Source: an uncultured Bacteroides sp.
GTDB lineage: Bacteria; Bacteroidota; Bacteroidia; Bacteroidales; Bacteroidaceae
Length of the DNA stretch: 64,000 nucleotides
Assembly (NCBI RefSeq): GCF_963677685.1
Contig: NZ_OY782186.1
Location: 2,542,001-2,606,000 of the forward strand
Reading direction: 5' to 3'
In this document: positions 1-11,464 of the stretch, piece after piece
Position numbering within the stretch: the first letter of the stretch is position 1
Layout of the letters: every line of letters starts with the position of its first letter
Made by a program: the position numbers and the translations under genes
The notes under the pieces: generated by a model
Database searches by the model: none
The model's input: only the letters and a program-made list of their open reading frames with translations
Told to the model about the DNA's origin: nothing

Positions 1-2824
<2,824 letters not shown>

Positions 2825-2826
2825 GT

Positions 2827-3339
2827 ATGCGTACAACAGGCACTCACTTCAACTATTATCAAGTATGCAAACGAAAGCTTTGGCTCTTTGCAAACGAGAT
2901 AAGCATGGAACATACTTCGGATCTGGTCTATGAGGGAAAGCTTATTCACGAAGAATCTTATCCACAACGCTCTTCTAAATATGAAGAAGTGGAACTGGAT
3001 GGAATAAAAGTGGACTTTTATGACACAAGAAACAAGGTGATTCATGAAATAAAGAAATCCAATAAAGTGGAGAAGGCACATGAATGGCAACTGAAGTATT
3101 ATCTATATGTGTTTGAAAAAAATGGAATTGTAGGTGTAACGGGAATATTGGAATATCCTGTTTTGAGGAAAACAGATAAGATCATTTTATCAGATATCGA
3201 CAGAGAAACAATCCAGACTATGGAGACGGAAATACGAAAGATTATCGACAGTGAGGAATGCCCTCCCCTAGTGAGTAAACGTATTTGCAAGAACTGTAGT
3301 TATTATGATTTTTGTTATAGCACGGAGGAAGAAGAATGA
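2827..3339 (+). CDS. cas4: CRISPR-associated exonuclease Cas4
   Basis: About 170 residues from the ATG at 2827 (MRTTGTHFNYYQVC), which begins 2 nt after the cas3 stop; a TTG at 2803 in the same frame would add eight residues but lies inside cas3 and breaks the family N-terminus. Cas4 is a RecB-like Fe-S nuclease that trims prespacers and helps choose PAM-flanked ones for Cas1-Cas2. The cluster cysteines are visible: one in YQVCKRKLW near the N-terminus and three in SKRICKNCSYYDFCY at the C-terminus. The RecB-like core includes GIKVDFYD and EIKKSNKVEKAHEWQLKYYL. Its stop overlaps the cas1 start (ATGA at 3336). Confidence 0.94.
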   Translation: MRTTGTHFNYYQVCKRKLWLFANEISMEHTSDLVYEGKLIHEESYPQRSSKYEEVELDGIKVDFYDTRNKVIHEIKKSNKVEKAHEWQLKYYLYVFEKNGIVGVTGILEYPVLRKTDKIILSDIDRETIQTMETEIRKIIDSEECPPLVSKRICKNCSYYDFCYSTEEEE

Positions 3340-4352
3340 AAAAGACATACTATTTATTTAATCCAGGATCGTTAGAAAGAAAGGATAATACTCTAAAATT
3401 TACTCCCATATCTGATGCAGAATCGGAGCATCCTATTAAAGGAGCTCCTCGTTATCTGCCTGTAGAGGATATAAATGAGTTTTATGTTTTTGGATCACTG
3501 ACGGCTAACAGTGCACTATTCAATTTTCTAGGACAGAAAGATATAGCCCTGCATTTCTTTGATTATTACGAAAATTACACAGGCTCCTTTATGCCACGTG
3601 ATAGTCTATTATCGGGTAGAATGTTATTAGCTCAAACGGCAGCTTATCAAGATAAAAAGAAGAGACAAGTTATTGCTCAAAAATTTATTGATGGAGCTGT
3701 ATTTAACATGTTAAAGAATCTACAATATTACAATCGCAGGGGAAAAGATATGGAAGATATTATGGAGATCATTAAATTACTTTCTCTAAAAATTCCAGAA
3801 TCAAAAAACATACAAGAATTGATGGGTGTAGAGGGAATGATTCGCCAAACCTATTATGATGCTTTCAACTTGATATTGAATGATTTCGAAATGGGTAACC
3901 GCACTAAACAGCCTCCTCGCAATGAAGTGAATGCATTAATCTCTTTTGGTAATATGATTTGCTACACTCTTTGCCTGCGTGCTATTAACCAAACACAACT
4001 CAACCCAACAATAAGCTTCCTTCATACTCCTGGCGAAAGAAGATATTCGTTGGCGCTAGATGTAGCAGAGATATTTAAGCCAATAATTGTTGATCGTGTA
4101 ATCTTTAAAGTACTCAATAAAAAAGAAATTCAAGAAAAACACTTCGACAAAAAGATGAATAAATGTTTACTAAATTCAGAGGGGAAAAAGATCTTTGTAA
4201 AAGCATTAGAAGATAGGCTGCAAGAAACCATTCAGCATCGGAGTCTAAAAAGAAATGTGAGTTATCGGCATTTGATAAAACTAGAATGCTATAAACTAAC
4301 AAAGCATTTACTACGTATAGAAGAATATAAACCTTTTAAAATGTATTGGTAA
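3336..4352 (+). CDS. cas1: CRISPR integrase subunit Cas1 (type I-B)
   Basis: A 338-residue Cas1, the metal-dependent integrase that inserts new spacers with Cas2. It has the N-terminal beta domain beginning KKTYYLFNPGSLERKDNTL and the helical catalytic domain. Likely active-site residues are the Glu in LMGVEGMIRQTYYDAF, the His in ISFLHTPGERRYSLALD, and the acidic residues in the following LALDVAEIFKP helix. The length and the 'HTPGERRYSLALD' segment match type I-B Cas1. The start overlaps cas4 by 4 nt, and cas2 begins 4 nt after the stop. Confidence 0.96.
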   Translation: MKKTYYLFNPGSLERKDNTLKFTPISDAESEHPIKGAPRYLPVEDINEFYVFGSLTANSALFNFLGQKDIALHFFDYYENYTGSFMPRDSLLSGRMLLAQTAAYQDKKKRQVIAQKFIDGAVFNMLKNLQYYNRRGKDMEDIMEIIKLLSLKIPESKNIQELMGVEGMIRQTYYDAFNLILNDFEMGNRTKQPPRNEVNALISFGNMICYTLCLRAINQTQLNPTISFLHTPGERRYSLALDVAEIFKPIIVDRVIFKVLNKKEIQEKHFDKKMNKCLLNSEGKKIFVKALEDRLQETIQHRSLKRNVSYRHLIKLECYKLTKHLLRIEEYKPFKMYW

Positions 4353-4356
4353 ATAT

Positions 4357-4620
4357 ATGTATGTCATTTTAGTCTATGATTTTGGAGAAAAGCGTGTAGC
4401 AAAGATGCTAAAGCTTTGTCGCAAATATCTGAATTGGATTCAGAACTCCGTGTTTGAAGGTGAAATCTCGGAAGTTCGCTTGCATGAACTACTCATTGCT
4501 GCTAAAAAATTTATGCAAGAAGAAAATGATAGCATTATCATTTTTAAAGGTAGAGATGTTAACTGGACAGAGAAACAAATTGTAGGAAAAGAACGAAGCA
4601 GCATTGATGTTTTCTTATGA
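4357..4620 (+). CDS. cas2: CRISPR adaptation protein Cas2
   Basis: An 87-residue Cas2, the dimeric partner that bridges two Cas1 dimers. The ferredoxin-like fold is evident from MYVILVYDFGEKRVAKMLKLCRKY, with the conserved Asp at position 8, followed by LNWIQNSVFEGEIS and IIIFKGRD strands. It is the last cas gene; the CRISPR leader starts straight after its stop. Length is typical. Confidence 0.95.
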   Translation: MYVILVYDFGEKRVAKMLKLCRKYLNWIQNSVFEGEISEVRLHELLIAAKKFMQEENDSIIIFKGRDVNWTEKQIVGKERSSIDVFL

Positions 4621-4834
4621 CAGAGTTGTCAATGCCTGCACAAGGATGATAGATTTATCACAACACTGAAATAATTAGCTCTTTGACTTATTGATAATCA
4701 ATCATTTACACTATATGTCGATCATCAGGGATTTTTATATCATTGGTGGTCGACACTTTTAAAACACATTTTTCTATCTCTTTGCAGATCCTAACCTATT
4801 GATATTCAAGTACTACTTGTTTTGAAATTGGAGG
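4621..4834 (+). promoter_or_regulatory. CRISPR leader
   Basis: A 214-nt AT-rich stretch with no gene between cas2 and the first repeat, on the side from which the array should be transcribed (repeats end ATTGAAAC on this strand, the canonical type I-B crRNA 5' handle). It holds an imperfect hairpin: GTCGATCATC at 4717-4726 against GGTGGTCGAC at 4745-4754, a 10-bp stem with two G-U pairs and an 18-nt loop, followed by ACTTTTAAAAC. The hairpin could end the cas transcript or mark a leader protein site. I found no clean TAnnTTTG box for the pre-crRNA promoter. Confidence 0.75.
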
Positions 4835-7531
4835 CTCTTAATTGTACCTTATGGAATTGAAACCATGTCGATATCATGTTCGAATGACATTTCCGCTAAA
4901 CTCTTAATTGTACCTTATGGAATTGAAACTTGTTTGTTGAAGACGAGCAATAGAAGTAGCAAGCTCTCTTAATTGTACCTTATGGAATTGAAACAAAGGT
5001 GTCAATGAGCACTAATATATCAAGAAGACTCTCTTAATTGTACCTTATGGAATTGAAACATGACGTTATGGAGTTATGTAATCATGCGGAGTTTTTCTCT
5101 TAATTGTACCTTATGGAATTGAAACCTAGTATCTTTACGCTTTTTAGTGCGTTTCTTTCTACCTCTTAATTGTACCTTATGGAATTGAAACTCATTCCTA
5201 ATACACTCATATCTTTAATTTTTTTACTCTTAATTGTACCTTATGGAATTGAAACTGCGATCACACAGATGATGAGTAAGGGAAAGATAAGTCTCTTAAT
5301 TGTACCTTATGGAATTGAAACTCTTTGACAATGTTTGAGAAGTATTTATTATCCTACACTCTTAATTGTACCTTATGGAATTGAAACTCTGTAGGCTTAA
5401 GGGGCACTATATCGTCTTTTGTTCTCTTAATTGTACCTTATGGAATTGAAACTTCGTTGTCAGTTGTAGTATAAGCACTACCTACTGAACTCTTAATTGT
5501 ACCTTATGGAATTGAAACATATTCCGCCTTGCTTTCATGGGCTTCAGCTTTTTTGCCTCTTAATTGTACCTTATGGAATTGAAACGAAAAAAACTGGATG
5601 TGCAACCATACCACGCCTGGCTCTTAATTGTACCTTATGGAATTGAAACCTTATAGTCATATTCATTGATAAGTTGATCATACGGACTCTTAATTGTACC
5701 TTATGGAATTGAAACAATATGTTAGTAGTTCGTAGTCATTTGAATGTAAAGCTCTTAATTGTACCTTATGGAATTGAAACCTAATATCGGTGCCACTGTC
5801 GGGTTCATTACGGCCGCTCTTAATTGTACCTTATGGAATTGAAACTATCTAAACGATTATTTAACGTCAACTAATAAGGAGCTCTTAATTGTACCTTATG
5901 GAATTGAAACAGGGAACTTTCTTTTTTCTTTTAGATAAATTGTTTAACTCTTAATTGTACCTTATGGAATTGAAACCATAAAAAAATAACACATTAAATA
6001 AATAAATATGGACTCTTAATTGTACCTTATGGAATTGAAACATTAGATTTAGCATTTTTTCAAATGATTCATGATCCTCTTAATTGTACCTTATGGAATT
6101 GAAACGAAAAAGAAAATATACATAGCAAGCAGCTGGAGAACTCTTAATTGTACCTTATGGAATTGAAACAAAAAACTTTAAGCTAATGATTTTCTCGTCA
6201 GAAAACTCTTAATTGTACCTTATGGAATTGAAACAAGTTCTTCTCTTTCTTCTTCGCTTAGTAATTTGTTCTCTTAATTGTACCTTATGGAATTGAAACG
6301 GCGAAGACGGCAAGTTTGTAGCAAGCGATGCTGAGCTCTTAATTGTACCTTATGGAATTGAAACATGATTGGAACTCCCCAACCTCTTATTCCTAGATAC
6401 TCTTAATTGTACCTTATGGAATTGAAACCCTGTTTAGTTATTAGATTTTATCATATCATAATATACTCTTAATTGTACCTTATGGAATTGAAACGATATT
6501 ATCTCTGATTGAGAAAAACCTAAATCGAGCCTCTTAATTGTACCTTATGGAATTGAAACTTTATTTCGGCATTTAGTTTTAATGTATTTGCCGTGCTCTT
6601 AATTGTACCTTATGGAATTGAAACTACTTTACCTTCATCTAATCGAGCTTTCCAAAGCTCCTCTTAATTGTACCTTATGGAATTGAAACTACATTAGTGC
6701 GGGATTTAGTCCTGCTGCTTCCATGCTCTTAATTGTACCTTATGGAATTGAAACCTGAAAATGTCAAAGGCAGATTCAGAAGATAGCACTCTTAATTGTA
6801 CCTTATGGAATTGAAACTTATCTTAATCTACGGAGAAGTGAATGACTATATCTCTTAATTGTACCTTATGGAATTGAAACTAAAAGCTTTGTAGCTCTCA
6901 AAATCTTCTCTACTCAACTCTTAATTGTACCTTATGGAATTGAAACATGCAATTTCAACCGCCAATGGGCGGACGTCGTAACTCTTAATTGTACCTTATG
7001 GAATTGAAACGAATTTGCACATTTAGGTGAACAACCTGTAAAGCCTACTCTTAATTGTACCTTATGGAATTGAAACTATCTTGTGAAAAACCGTCCGTGT
7101 AAACTGTGTCTAACTCTTAATTGTACCTTATGGAATTGAAACGTGTAAGACGTTTAGTATCTATATCTGCCTTAACAGCCTCTTAATTGTACCTTATGGA
7201 ATTGAAACGTGACTAGATAAGCTATACCCCTCTGCTCATACACACTCTTAATTGTACCTTATGGAATTGAAACTAGAAGTAAAATATAGAATAAGTAACG
7301 AAACTCACGCTCTTAATTGTACCTTATGGAATTGAAACTCTTTGATAGAAGATATTTCCCATTCGTTACCCCCGCTCTTAATTGTACCTTATGGAATTGA
7401 AACGAAGCTGAAAGGCTGATTAAGAAATACAGAGGTACTCTTAATTGTACCTTATGGAATTGAAACGTGAAAATGAACGGCTAAAAGAGTTTGGAATACG
7501 TGCTCTTAATTGTACCTTATGGAATTGAAAC
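4835..7531 (+). CRISPR. Type I-B CRISPR array, 42 repeats / 41 spacers
   Basis: A 29-nt repeat starting CTCTTAATTG and ending GGAATTGAAAC occurs 42 times by direct reading, first at 4835-4863 and last at 7503-7531. Start-to-start distance is 63-67 nt, so spacers are 34-38 nt. The base before each repeat varies, which fixes the 29-nt length. Every copy reads the same, including the last. The ATTGAAAC 3' end is the usual type I-B handle and sets transcription on the plus strand, with the newest spacers near 4864. No two spacers looked alike. Confidence 0.98.
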
Positions 7532-7588
7532 AAGGAAACACTATGAAAAACAGGTAATAATAAATACAAGGTTATAATTAGTGTAAAG

Positions 7589-7714
7589 ATGAACTCAGCA
7601 ACAGTACTTGAGTCTTGGCATTTGGTCTACCTCATACCTAAGGCAGATGCGGGAGATGTAGTACACTTCTATGATCAAAAAATGAAGATTTTAAGGAGAA
7701 AAAAAATATCTTAA
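7589..7714 (+). CDS. Small unidentified ORF (41 aa) after the array
   Basis: An ATG at 7589 opens a 41-residue frame, MNSATVLESWHLVYLIPK then ADAGDVVHFYDQKMKILRRKKIS, ending TAA at 7712. I do not recognise it. The composition is protein-like, while the bases around it are AT-rich and featureless, so it may be a gene remnant at the array's trailer end. No clear ribosome site or promoter is seen. The rest of 7532-7805 holds nothing else that I can identify. Confidence 0.3.
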   Translation: MNSATVLESWHLVYLIPKADAGDVVHFYDQKMKILRRKKIS

Positions 7715-7805
7715 CTTTGAAGCTTATTCCTATGAATAGAAAAAATGATGATATTTAGATATAGAATAAGAAATAGATGTATATTAACAAATAAAAGATA
7801 AGAAG

Positions 7806-8432
7806 ATGAAACAAGTTTATGTATATGTGTTTAACACACTAGCTGACTGGGAACCGGCATATATCACCGCACTAATAAACTCAAAGGAATTCTATAAACA
7901 AGGTGCCGAAGAAGTAAACATGAAGACGGTAGCTAAATCGAAAGATTCTGTCGTAACTAAGGGTGGAATGACGGTAGTACCTGATTGTACTATTGAGGAA
8001 ATGGTGCTGAATGAATCGACAGCTCTTTTATTACCGGGTGGGTATACTTGGGAAAATAGAGAGGAACATGAAGCAATACTGCTGAAAGCTAAACAGCTAT
8101 TTGAGATGAATGGTACATTGGCTGCTATCTGTGGGGCTACGGGAGCTTTAGCTAATGAAGGACTATTGAATAATCGCGTACATACAAGCAACGCTGTGGA
8201 ATATCTCAAAATGGTTGCTCCAACTTATACTGGAGAGCAGCTATACAAACAGGATAGAGCTGTAGCTGATGGCAATCTCGTTACCGCAAGTGGAGCCGGA
8301 GCCTTGCTATGGGCTAAACTGATTGCGGAACAATTGAATATCTTTTCGCCTAAACCATTGGAGTTATGGTATCTATATCATCACACGGGAGATCCTAAAT
8401 ATATCTTCGAACTTTTACAGATTAACGGATAG
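7806..8432 (+). CDS. DJ-1/PfpI family protein (type 1 glutamine amidotransferase-like)
   Basis: A 208-residue single-domain protein of the DJ-1/PfpI superfamily. The nucleophile elbow is LAAICGATGALAN with the reactive Cys at about 109, preceded by the LLLPGGYTWEN loop; the early WEPAYI supplies the acidic residue near the cysteine. Family members include glyoxalases, deglycases, chaperones and proteases, and the substrate cannot be told from sequence. There is no signal peptide, so it is cytoplasmic. It stands alone: the CRISPR trailer lies upstream and a strong terminator at 8471 follows. Confidence 0.85.
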   Translation: MKQVYVYVFNTLADWEPAYITALINSKEFYKQGAEEVNMKTVAKSKDSVVTKGGMTVVPDCTIEEMVLNESTALLLPGGYTWENREEHEAILLKAKQLFEMNGTLAAICGATGALANEGLLNNRVHTSNAVEYLKMVAPTYTGEQLYKQDRAVADGNLVTASGAGALLWAKLIAEQLNIFSPKPLELWYLYHHTGDPKYIFELLQING

Positions 8433-8470
8433 AATAATAAAGATTGTTCAATTATTTAGAGTTAATTACA

Positions 8471-8510
8471 TGCACCTACATTCGCTTATAAGAGTGTAGG
8501 TGCATTTTTA
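8471..8510 (+). terminator. Intrinsic terminator after the DJ-1/PfpI gene
   Basis: Perfect 10-bp inverted repeat TGCACCTACA (8471-8480) / TGTAGGTGCA (8495-8504) with a 14-nt loop, followed by TTTTTA. Confidence 0.9.
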
Positions 8511-8534
8511 TGTATAGTCTTTTGATCGGGTTTC

Positions 8535-8542
8535 TACCTTTG
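8535..8542 (+). promoter_or_regulatory. Bacteroides -7 box for the HU-like gene
   Basis: TACCTTTG matches the TAnnTTTG consensus exactly, 60 nt before the start codon. A TTTG lies at 8521-8524, closer than the usual -33 spacing, so the -33 element is uncertain. Confidence 0.6.
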
Positions 8543-8602
8543 CATTCGTAATCGATTACGGATATTATTAAACAAAATTGTAGAACTTAAAATCAAAAGA
8601 TT

Positions 8603-9109
8603 ATGCCTTTATTTTACAAATCAAAGAAAAGTACACTAGCATCAAAAGACGGAAAGAAAAAGTGGTATCCCATTTTAGTTAAAGTAGGAGGAATGGTTAG
8701 TACTCAAAAGATTGGGGAACTGATAGCCGAGAAATCTTCTCTGACTCCGGGTGATGTGCATAATGTGGTGCGCAACTTGATGACGGTGATGCGTGAACAA
8801 CTACTTAATAGTCGCTCGATAAAACTCGACGGACTGGGTACGTTTACAATCATCTCGCAATCTAGAGCTAATGGAGTAGAAAAAGAAGAGGATGTTAACT
8901 CCGCACAGATCACAAGATTACGAGTGAGCTTCAGACCGGAATATAAAAGAATGCCGGGTAAAGAAGGGATTACAAGGGCTCTCTATGACGGTGTGGAATA
9001 TGCTCGCTGGGGAACATCTGAGAAAGAAGAAACGGGTGACAGTGGAAAGACTGAAGACGACAAAAAAGATAATGGTCAAAGTGGTAACGGGGAGGATCCT
9101 AACGCATGA
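8603..9109 (+). CDS. HU-family (HU-like) DNA-binding protein with acidic tail
   Basis: A 168-residue protein of the Bacteroidales HU-related type, beginning MPLFYKSKKSTLASKDGKKK rather than directly with the HU helices. The HU core spans about residues 30-120: VSTQKIGELIAEKSSLTPGDVHNVVRNLMTVM helices, then SIKLDGLGTFTI and the beta arm. The last 35 residues are a low-complexity Glu/Asp/Gly/Asn tail (EETGDSGKTEDDKKDNGQSG), presumably disordered. Such proteins bend DNA non-specifically in the nucleoid; a specific role is unknown. The stop is shared with the possible first ATG of the smalltalk gene (ATGA at 9106), which points to coupled translation. Confidence 0.88.
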   Translation: MPLFYKSKKSTLASKDGKKKWYPILVKVGGMVSTQKIGELIAEKSSLTPGDVHNVVRNLMTVMREQLLNSRSIKLDGLGTFTIISQSRANGVEKEEDVNSAQITRLRVSFRPEYKRMPGKEGITRALYDGVEYARWGTSEKEETGDSGKTEDDKKDNGQSGNGEDPNA

Positions 9110-9111
9110 GA

Positions 9112-9204
9112 ATGAACAAATCGACCTGGGGGACAATTCTCAAAATTGTCATCGCTGTGGCTACGGCCATAGCAGGAGTATTTGGTACTCAATCAATGAT
9201 GTAG
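9112..9204 (+). CDS. Smalltalk protein (30-aa hydrophobic peptide)
   Basis: A 30-residue gene reading MNKSTWGTILKIVIAVATAI and then AGVFGTQSMM, with TAG at 9202-9204. It matches the 'smalltalk' family: very short Bacteroidales peptides with an N-terminal (K/N)xTWxTIL motif and one hydrophobic helix, encoded just after HU-like proteins. Residues 9-25 could span a membrane. An ATG six bases upstream (9106) overlaps the HU stop and could be used instead. A terminator follows 12 nt later, so the pair forms a two-gene operon. The function of the family is not known. Confidence 0.8.
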   Translation: MNKSTWGTILKIVIAVATAIAGVFGTQSMM

Positions 9205-9215
9205 ATAAATAGGAT

Positions 9216-9260
9216 AAACTCTCTCTTCAATCCAATAAATGGATGAAGAGAGAGTTTTTT
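9216..9260 (+). terminator. Terminator after the HU/smalltalk operon
   Basis: AAACTCTCTCTTC-AA-TCC (9216-9233) pairs with GGA-TG-AAGAGAGAGTTT (9241-9257) around a 7-nt loop and runs into TTTTTT. It lies just before the end of the convergent GH92 gene and may serve both strands. Confidence 0.85.
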
Positions 9261-9277
9261 ATATAAATAACTGTGCT

Positions 9278-11464
9278 TTAGGGTCTGTCTTTCTGTGCGG
9301 CACCGAAAGTTGAAGGGCTATCTCCCATCTCAAATTCAAGTATTCCGCCTGCTACTATTTCCTGATAGGTGATGTAGGACTTAGTATAGGAGCGGTTATT
9401 GAGTTTTATGGATTGTATGTAGATGTTTTTTGAACTGTTGTTATGGGCAATAATCTTAAAGGTTTTTCCTCCTCCTACATTCAAGATTGCTTGATTGACT
9501 ATCGGACTACCAAACACATATATGCCTCCTGCCGGATCGACCTGATATATGCCTAACGCTGATAAAACATACCATGCGGACATTTGAGCTACATCTTCGT
9601 TTCCACACAATCCGTCGGGTTGATCTTTATAAAGGGTTGACATCACTTCTCTCAACCTAATCGCTGCTTTATAGGGCTGCCCAACATAGTTATAAAGATA
9701 AATGATATGATGACTAGGCTCATTGCCGTGCGCATATTGTCCTATCAAACCGGAAATATCAGGAGCAGCTTCTTCTCCCAGACTACCCTCCACAATGAAC
9801 AATGAGTCTAGCTTCGAAATAAAATTATTTTCTCCACCAAACAAGTGAATTAAGCCATGTACATCATGGGGGACAAGCCAAACATATTGCCACGCATTGC
9901 CCTCTGTATAGTCACCTTTACCCGGACTAGTAAGAAAGGGCATTAGTGGTTCGCTAAACTTTCCAGTTGACGACAAGCCACGCATGAAATGTGTTTTCTT
10001 ATCCCAATAATAGCGATATGACTCGCTGCGATGATGAAAATAGGCATAGTCTTGCTTTTTATCTAACAATTGGGCTACTTTAGCAATGCAACCGTCTGCC
10101 AAGGCATACTCGAGTCCTTTAGCGGTTGTTTCATTGCTAGGCTCTTTGTCGTAAGGAATATAGCCATACTCTTTCAATAAGTTCATGGAACGTTCATTGA
10201 GCATAGCGGAACGTTTCATTGCCTGAAATGCGATTTCTTTATCTTTGTCTGCTACAAAGCCTTTCAGAAGAAGATCAGCAAGCACCGAAATACCGGGATT
10301 ACCCACCATGCAATCGGTCTCATTACCCATAAGATGCCATACGGGGAGTTTTCCTTGTTGTTTAAAGATTGCGAGCATCGTTTGAACATAATCTTTCATC
10401 CGTTCAGGATGAATGAGTGTAGCGAGAGGATGGGCTGCACGATATGTATCCCACAAGGAAAAGGTGGTATAGTTCACAAAATCAGCATTCCGATGAATTT
10501 GTCCATCACTGCCTCTATAATCTCCATTGACATCGCAAAACACGGAAGGAGCTATCATCGTATGGTATAAGGCAGTATAAAATATCTTTGCAGCAGCCTC
10601 ATCTAGCATGAAAACTTGTATCTTAGAGAGTTCATTATTCCACGCTGTTCTGGCAGCAGATGCCACGGCATCAAAATGCTTATGGCCAATTTCTGTTTTC
10701 AAATTCAATTTTGCATTTTCCACACTCACAGCTGAAAGTCCTACTTTGACATAGATCGGATCTGATGGTCCGTCTGTGTCGAAAGAGAATGTACCGATGG
10801 AATCTCCCACAGCAACAAAAGAATGAATGGGTTTGGAGAAGATAGCAGCAAAATAAACTTGCTGGTGTTTGGCCCATCCTGTGGAAATACGATAGCCGGA
10901 AACAACCGTATCATTTTCTTGTTTCAGCTTGCTATCCTTCCAGCTATCCCAGCCAATGCCTTGCTTCAAATTAATGATTATTGATGCTACACCTTGTTTA
11001 GGAAAGATGTAACAGTGAAATCCTGCACGGGCTGTAGCTGTAAGTGCTACTTTTATATCTGATGGCTGCATACGAACGGAGTAGTAGCCTGGTGAGACTT
11101 CTTCATCTGCATGATTAAAATAGGCAGCGTGACTACCACCCTGAGTAGGGAGAAAAGAGATATCTCCTAAATCGCCTATGCCCGTTCCACTTAAATGCAT
11201 GTGACTGAAACCTGTCAGCACAGAATCGCTATAATGATAGCCGGAACACCAGTCCCACCCTCTGTCGGGCTCAGTAGGACCTAGTTGCACAAGACCAAAA
11301 GGAACATTGGCACCCACGAATACATGTCCGTGTCCACCGGAACCAATCAACGGGTCGACATATTCTACGGGAGTTTTGGCTACAGAAGCCGGTGATTTTG
11401 GGGTGCAGGCATTGAGAAGGGAGAACATCCCTAACAAAAATCCTAAATATTTAATTTTATTCAT
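9278..11464 (-). CDS. GH92 family alpha-mannosidase, lipoprotein
   Basis: A 728-residue GH92 exo-alpha-mannosidase (calcium-dependent, inverting). A lipoprotein signal peptide MNKIKYLGFLLGMFSLLNAC places it in the outer membrane or periplasm. Family hallmarks in order: VDPLIGSGGHGHVFVGANVPFG, GFSHMHLSGTG, SLWDTYRAAHPL, WHLMGNETDCMVGNP (carrying the presumed acid Glu), QYAHGNEPSHH, and GNEDVAQMSAWYVLSALG. The last motif usually reads GN(D/E)DCGxMSAW, so Val-Ala replaces Cys-Gly after the presumed catalytic-base Asp. It overlaps the GH3 gene by 8 nt and is last in the operon. Linkage (alpha-1,2, -1,3 or other) cannot be decided by eye. Confidence 0.93.
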   Translation of the reverse strand: MNKIKYLGFLLGMFSLLNACTPKSPASVAKTPVEYVDPLIGSGGHGHVFVGANVPFGLVQLGPTEPDRGWDWCSGYHYSDSVLTGFSHMHLSGTGIGDLGDISFLPTQGGSHAAYFNHADEEVSPGYYSVRMQPSDIKVALTATARAGFHCYIFPKQGVASIIINLKQGIGWDSWKDSKLKQENDTVVSGYRISTGWAKHQQVYFAAIFSKPIHSFVAVGDSIGTFSFDTDGPSDPIYVKVGLSAVSVENAKLNLKTEIGHKHFDAVASAARTAWNNELSKIQVFMLDEAAAKIFYTALYHTMIAPSVFCDVNGDYRGSDGQIHRNADFVNYTTFSLWDTYRAAHPLATLIHPERMKDYVQTMLAIFKQQGKLPVWHLMGNETDCMVGNPGISVLADLLLKGFVADKDKEIAFQAMKRSAMLNERSMNLLKEYGYIPYDKEPSNETTAKGLEYALADGCIAKVAQLLDKKQDYAYFHHRSESYRYYWDKKTHFMRGLSSTGKFSEPLMPFLTSPGKGDYTEGNAWQYVWLVPHDVHGLIHLFGGENNFISKLDSLFIVEGSLGEEAAPDISGLIGQYAHGNEPSHHIIYLYNYVGQPYKAAIRLREVMSTLYKDQPDGLCGNEDVAQMSAWYVLSALGIYQVDPAGGIYVFGSPIVNQAILNVGGGKTFKIIAHNNSSKNIYIQSIKLNNRSYTKSYITYQEIVAGGILEFEMGDSPSTFGAAQKDRP

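Noticed and set aside
4835..7531. Array transcribed from the minus strand
   Set aside because: The ATTGAAAC end and the adjoining cas2-leader side both fit plus-strand transcription.
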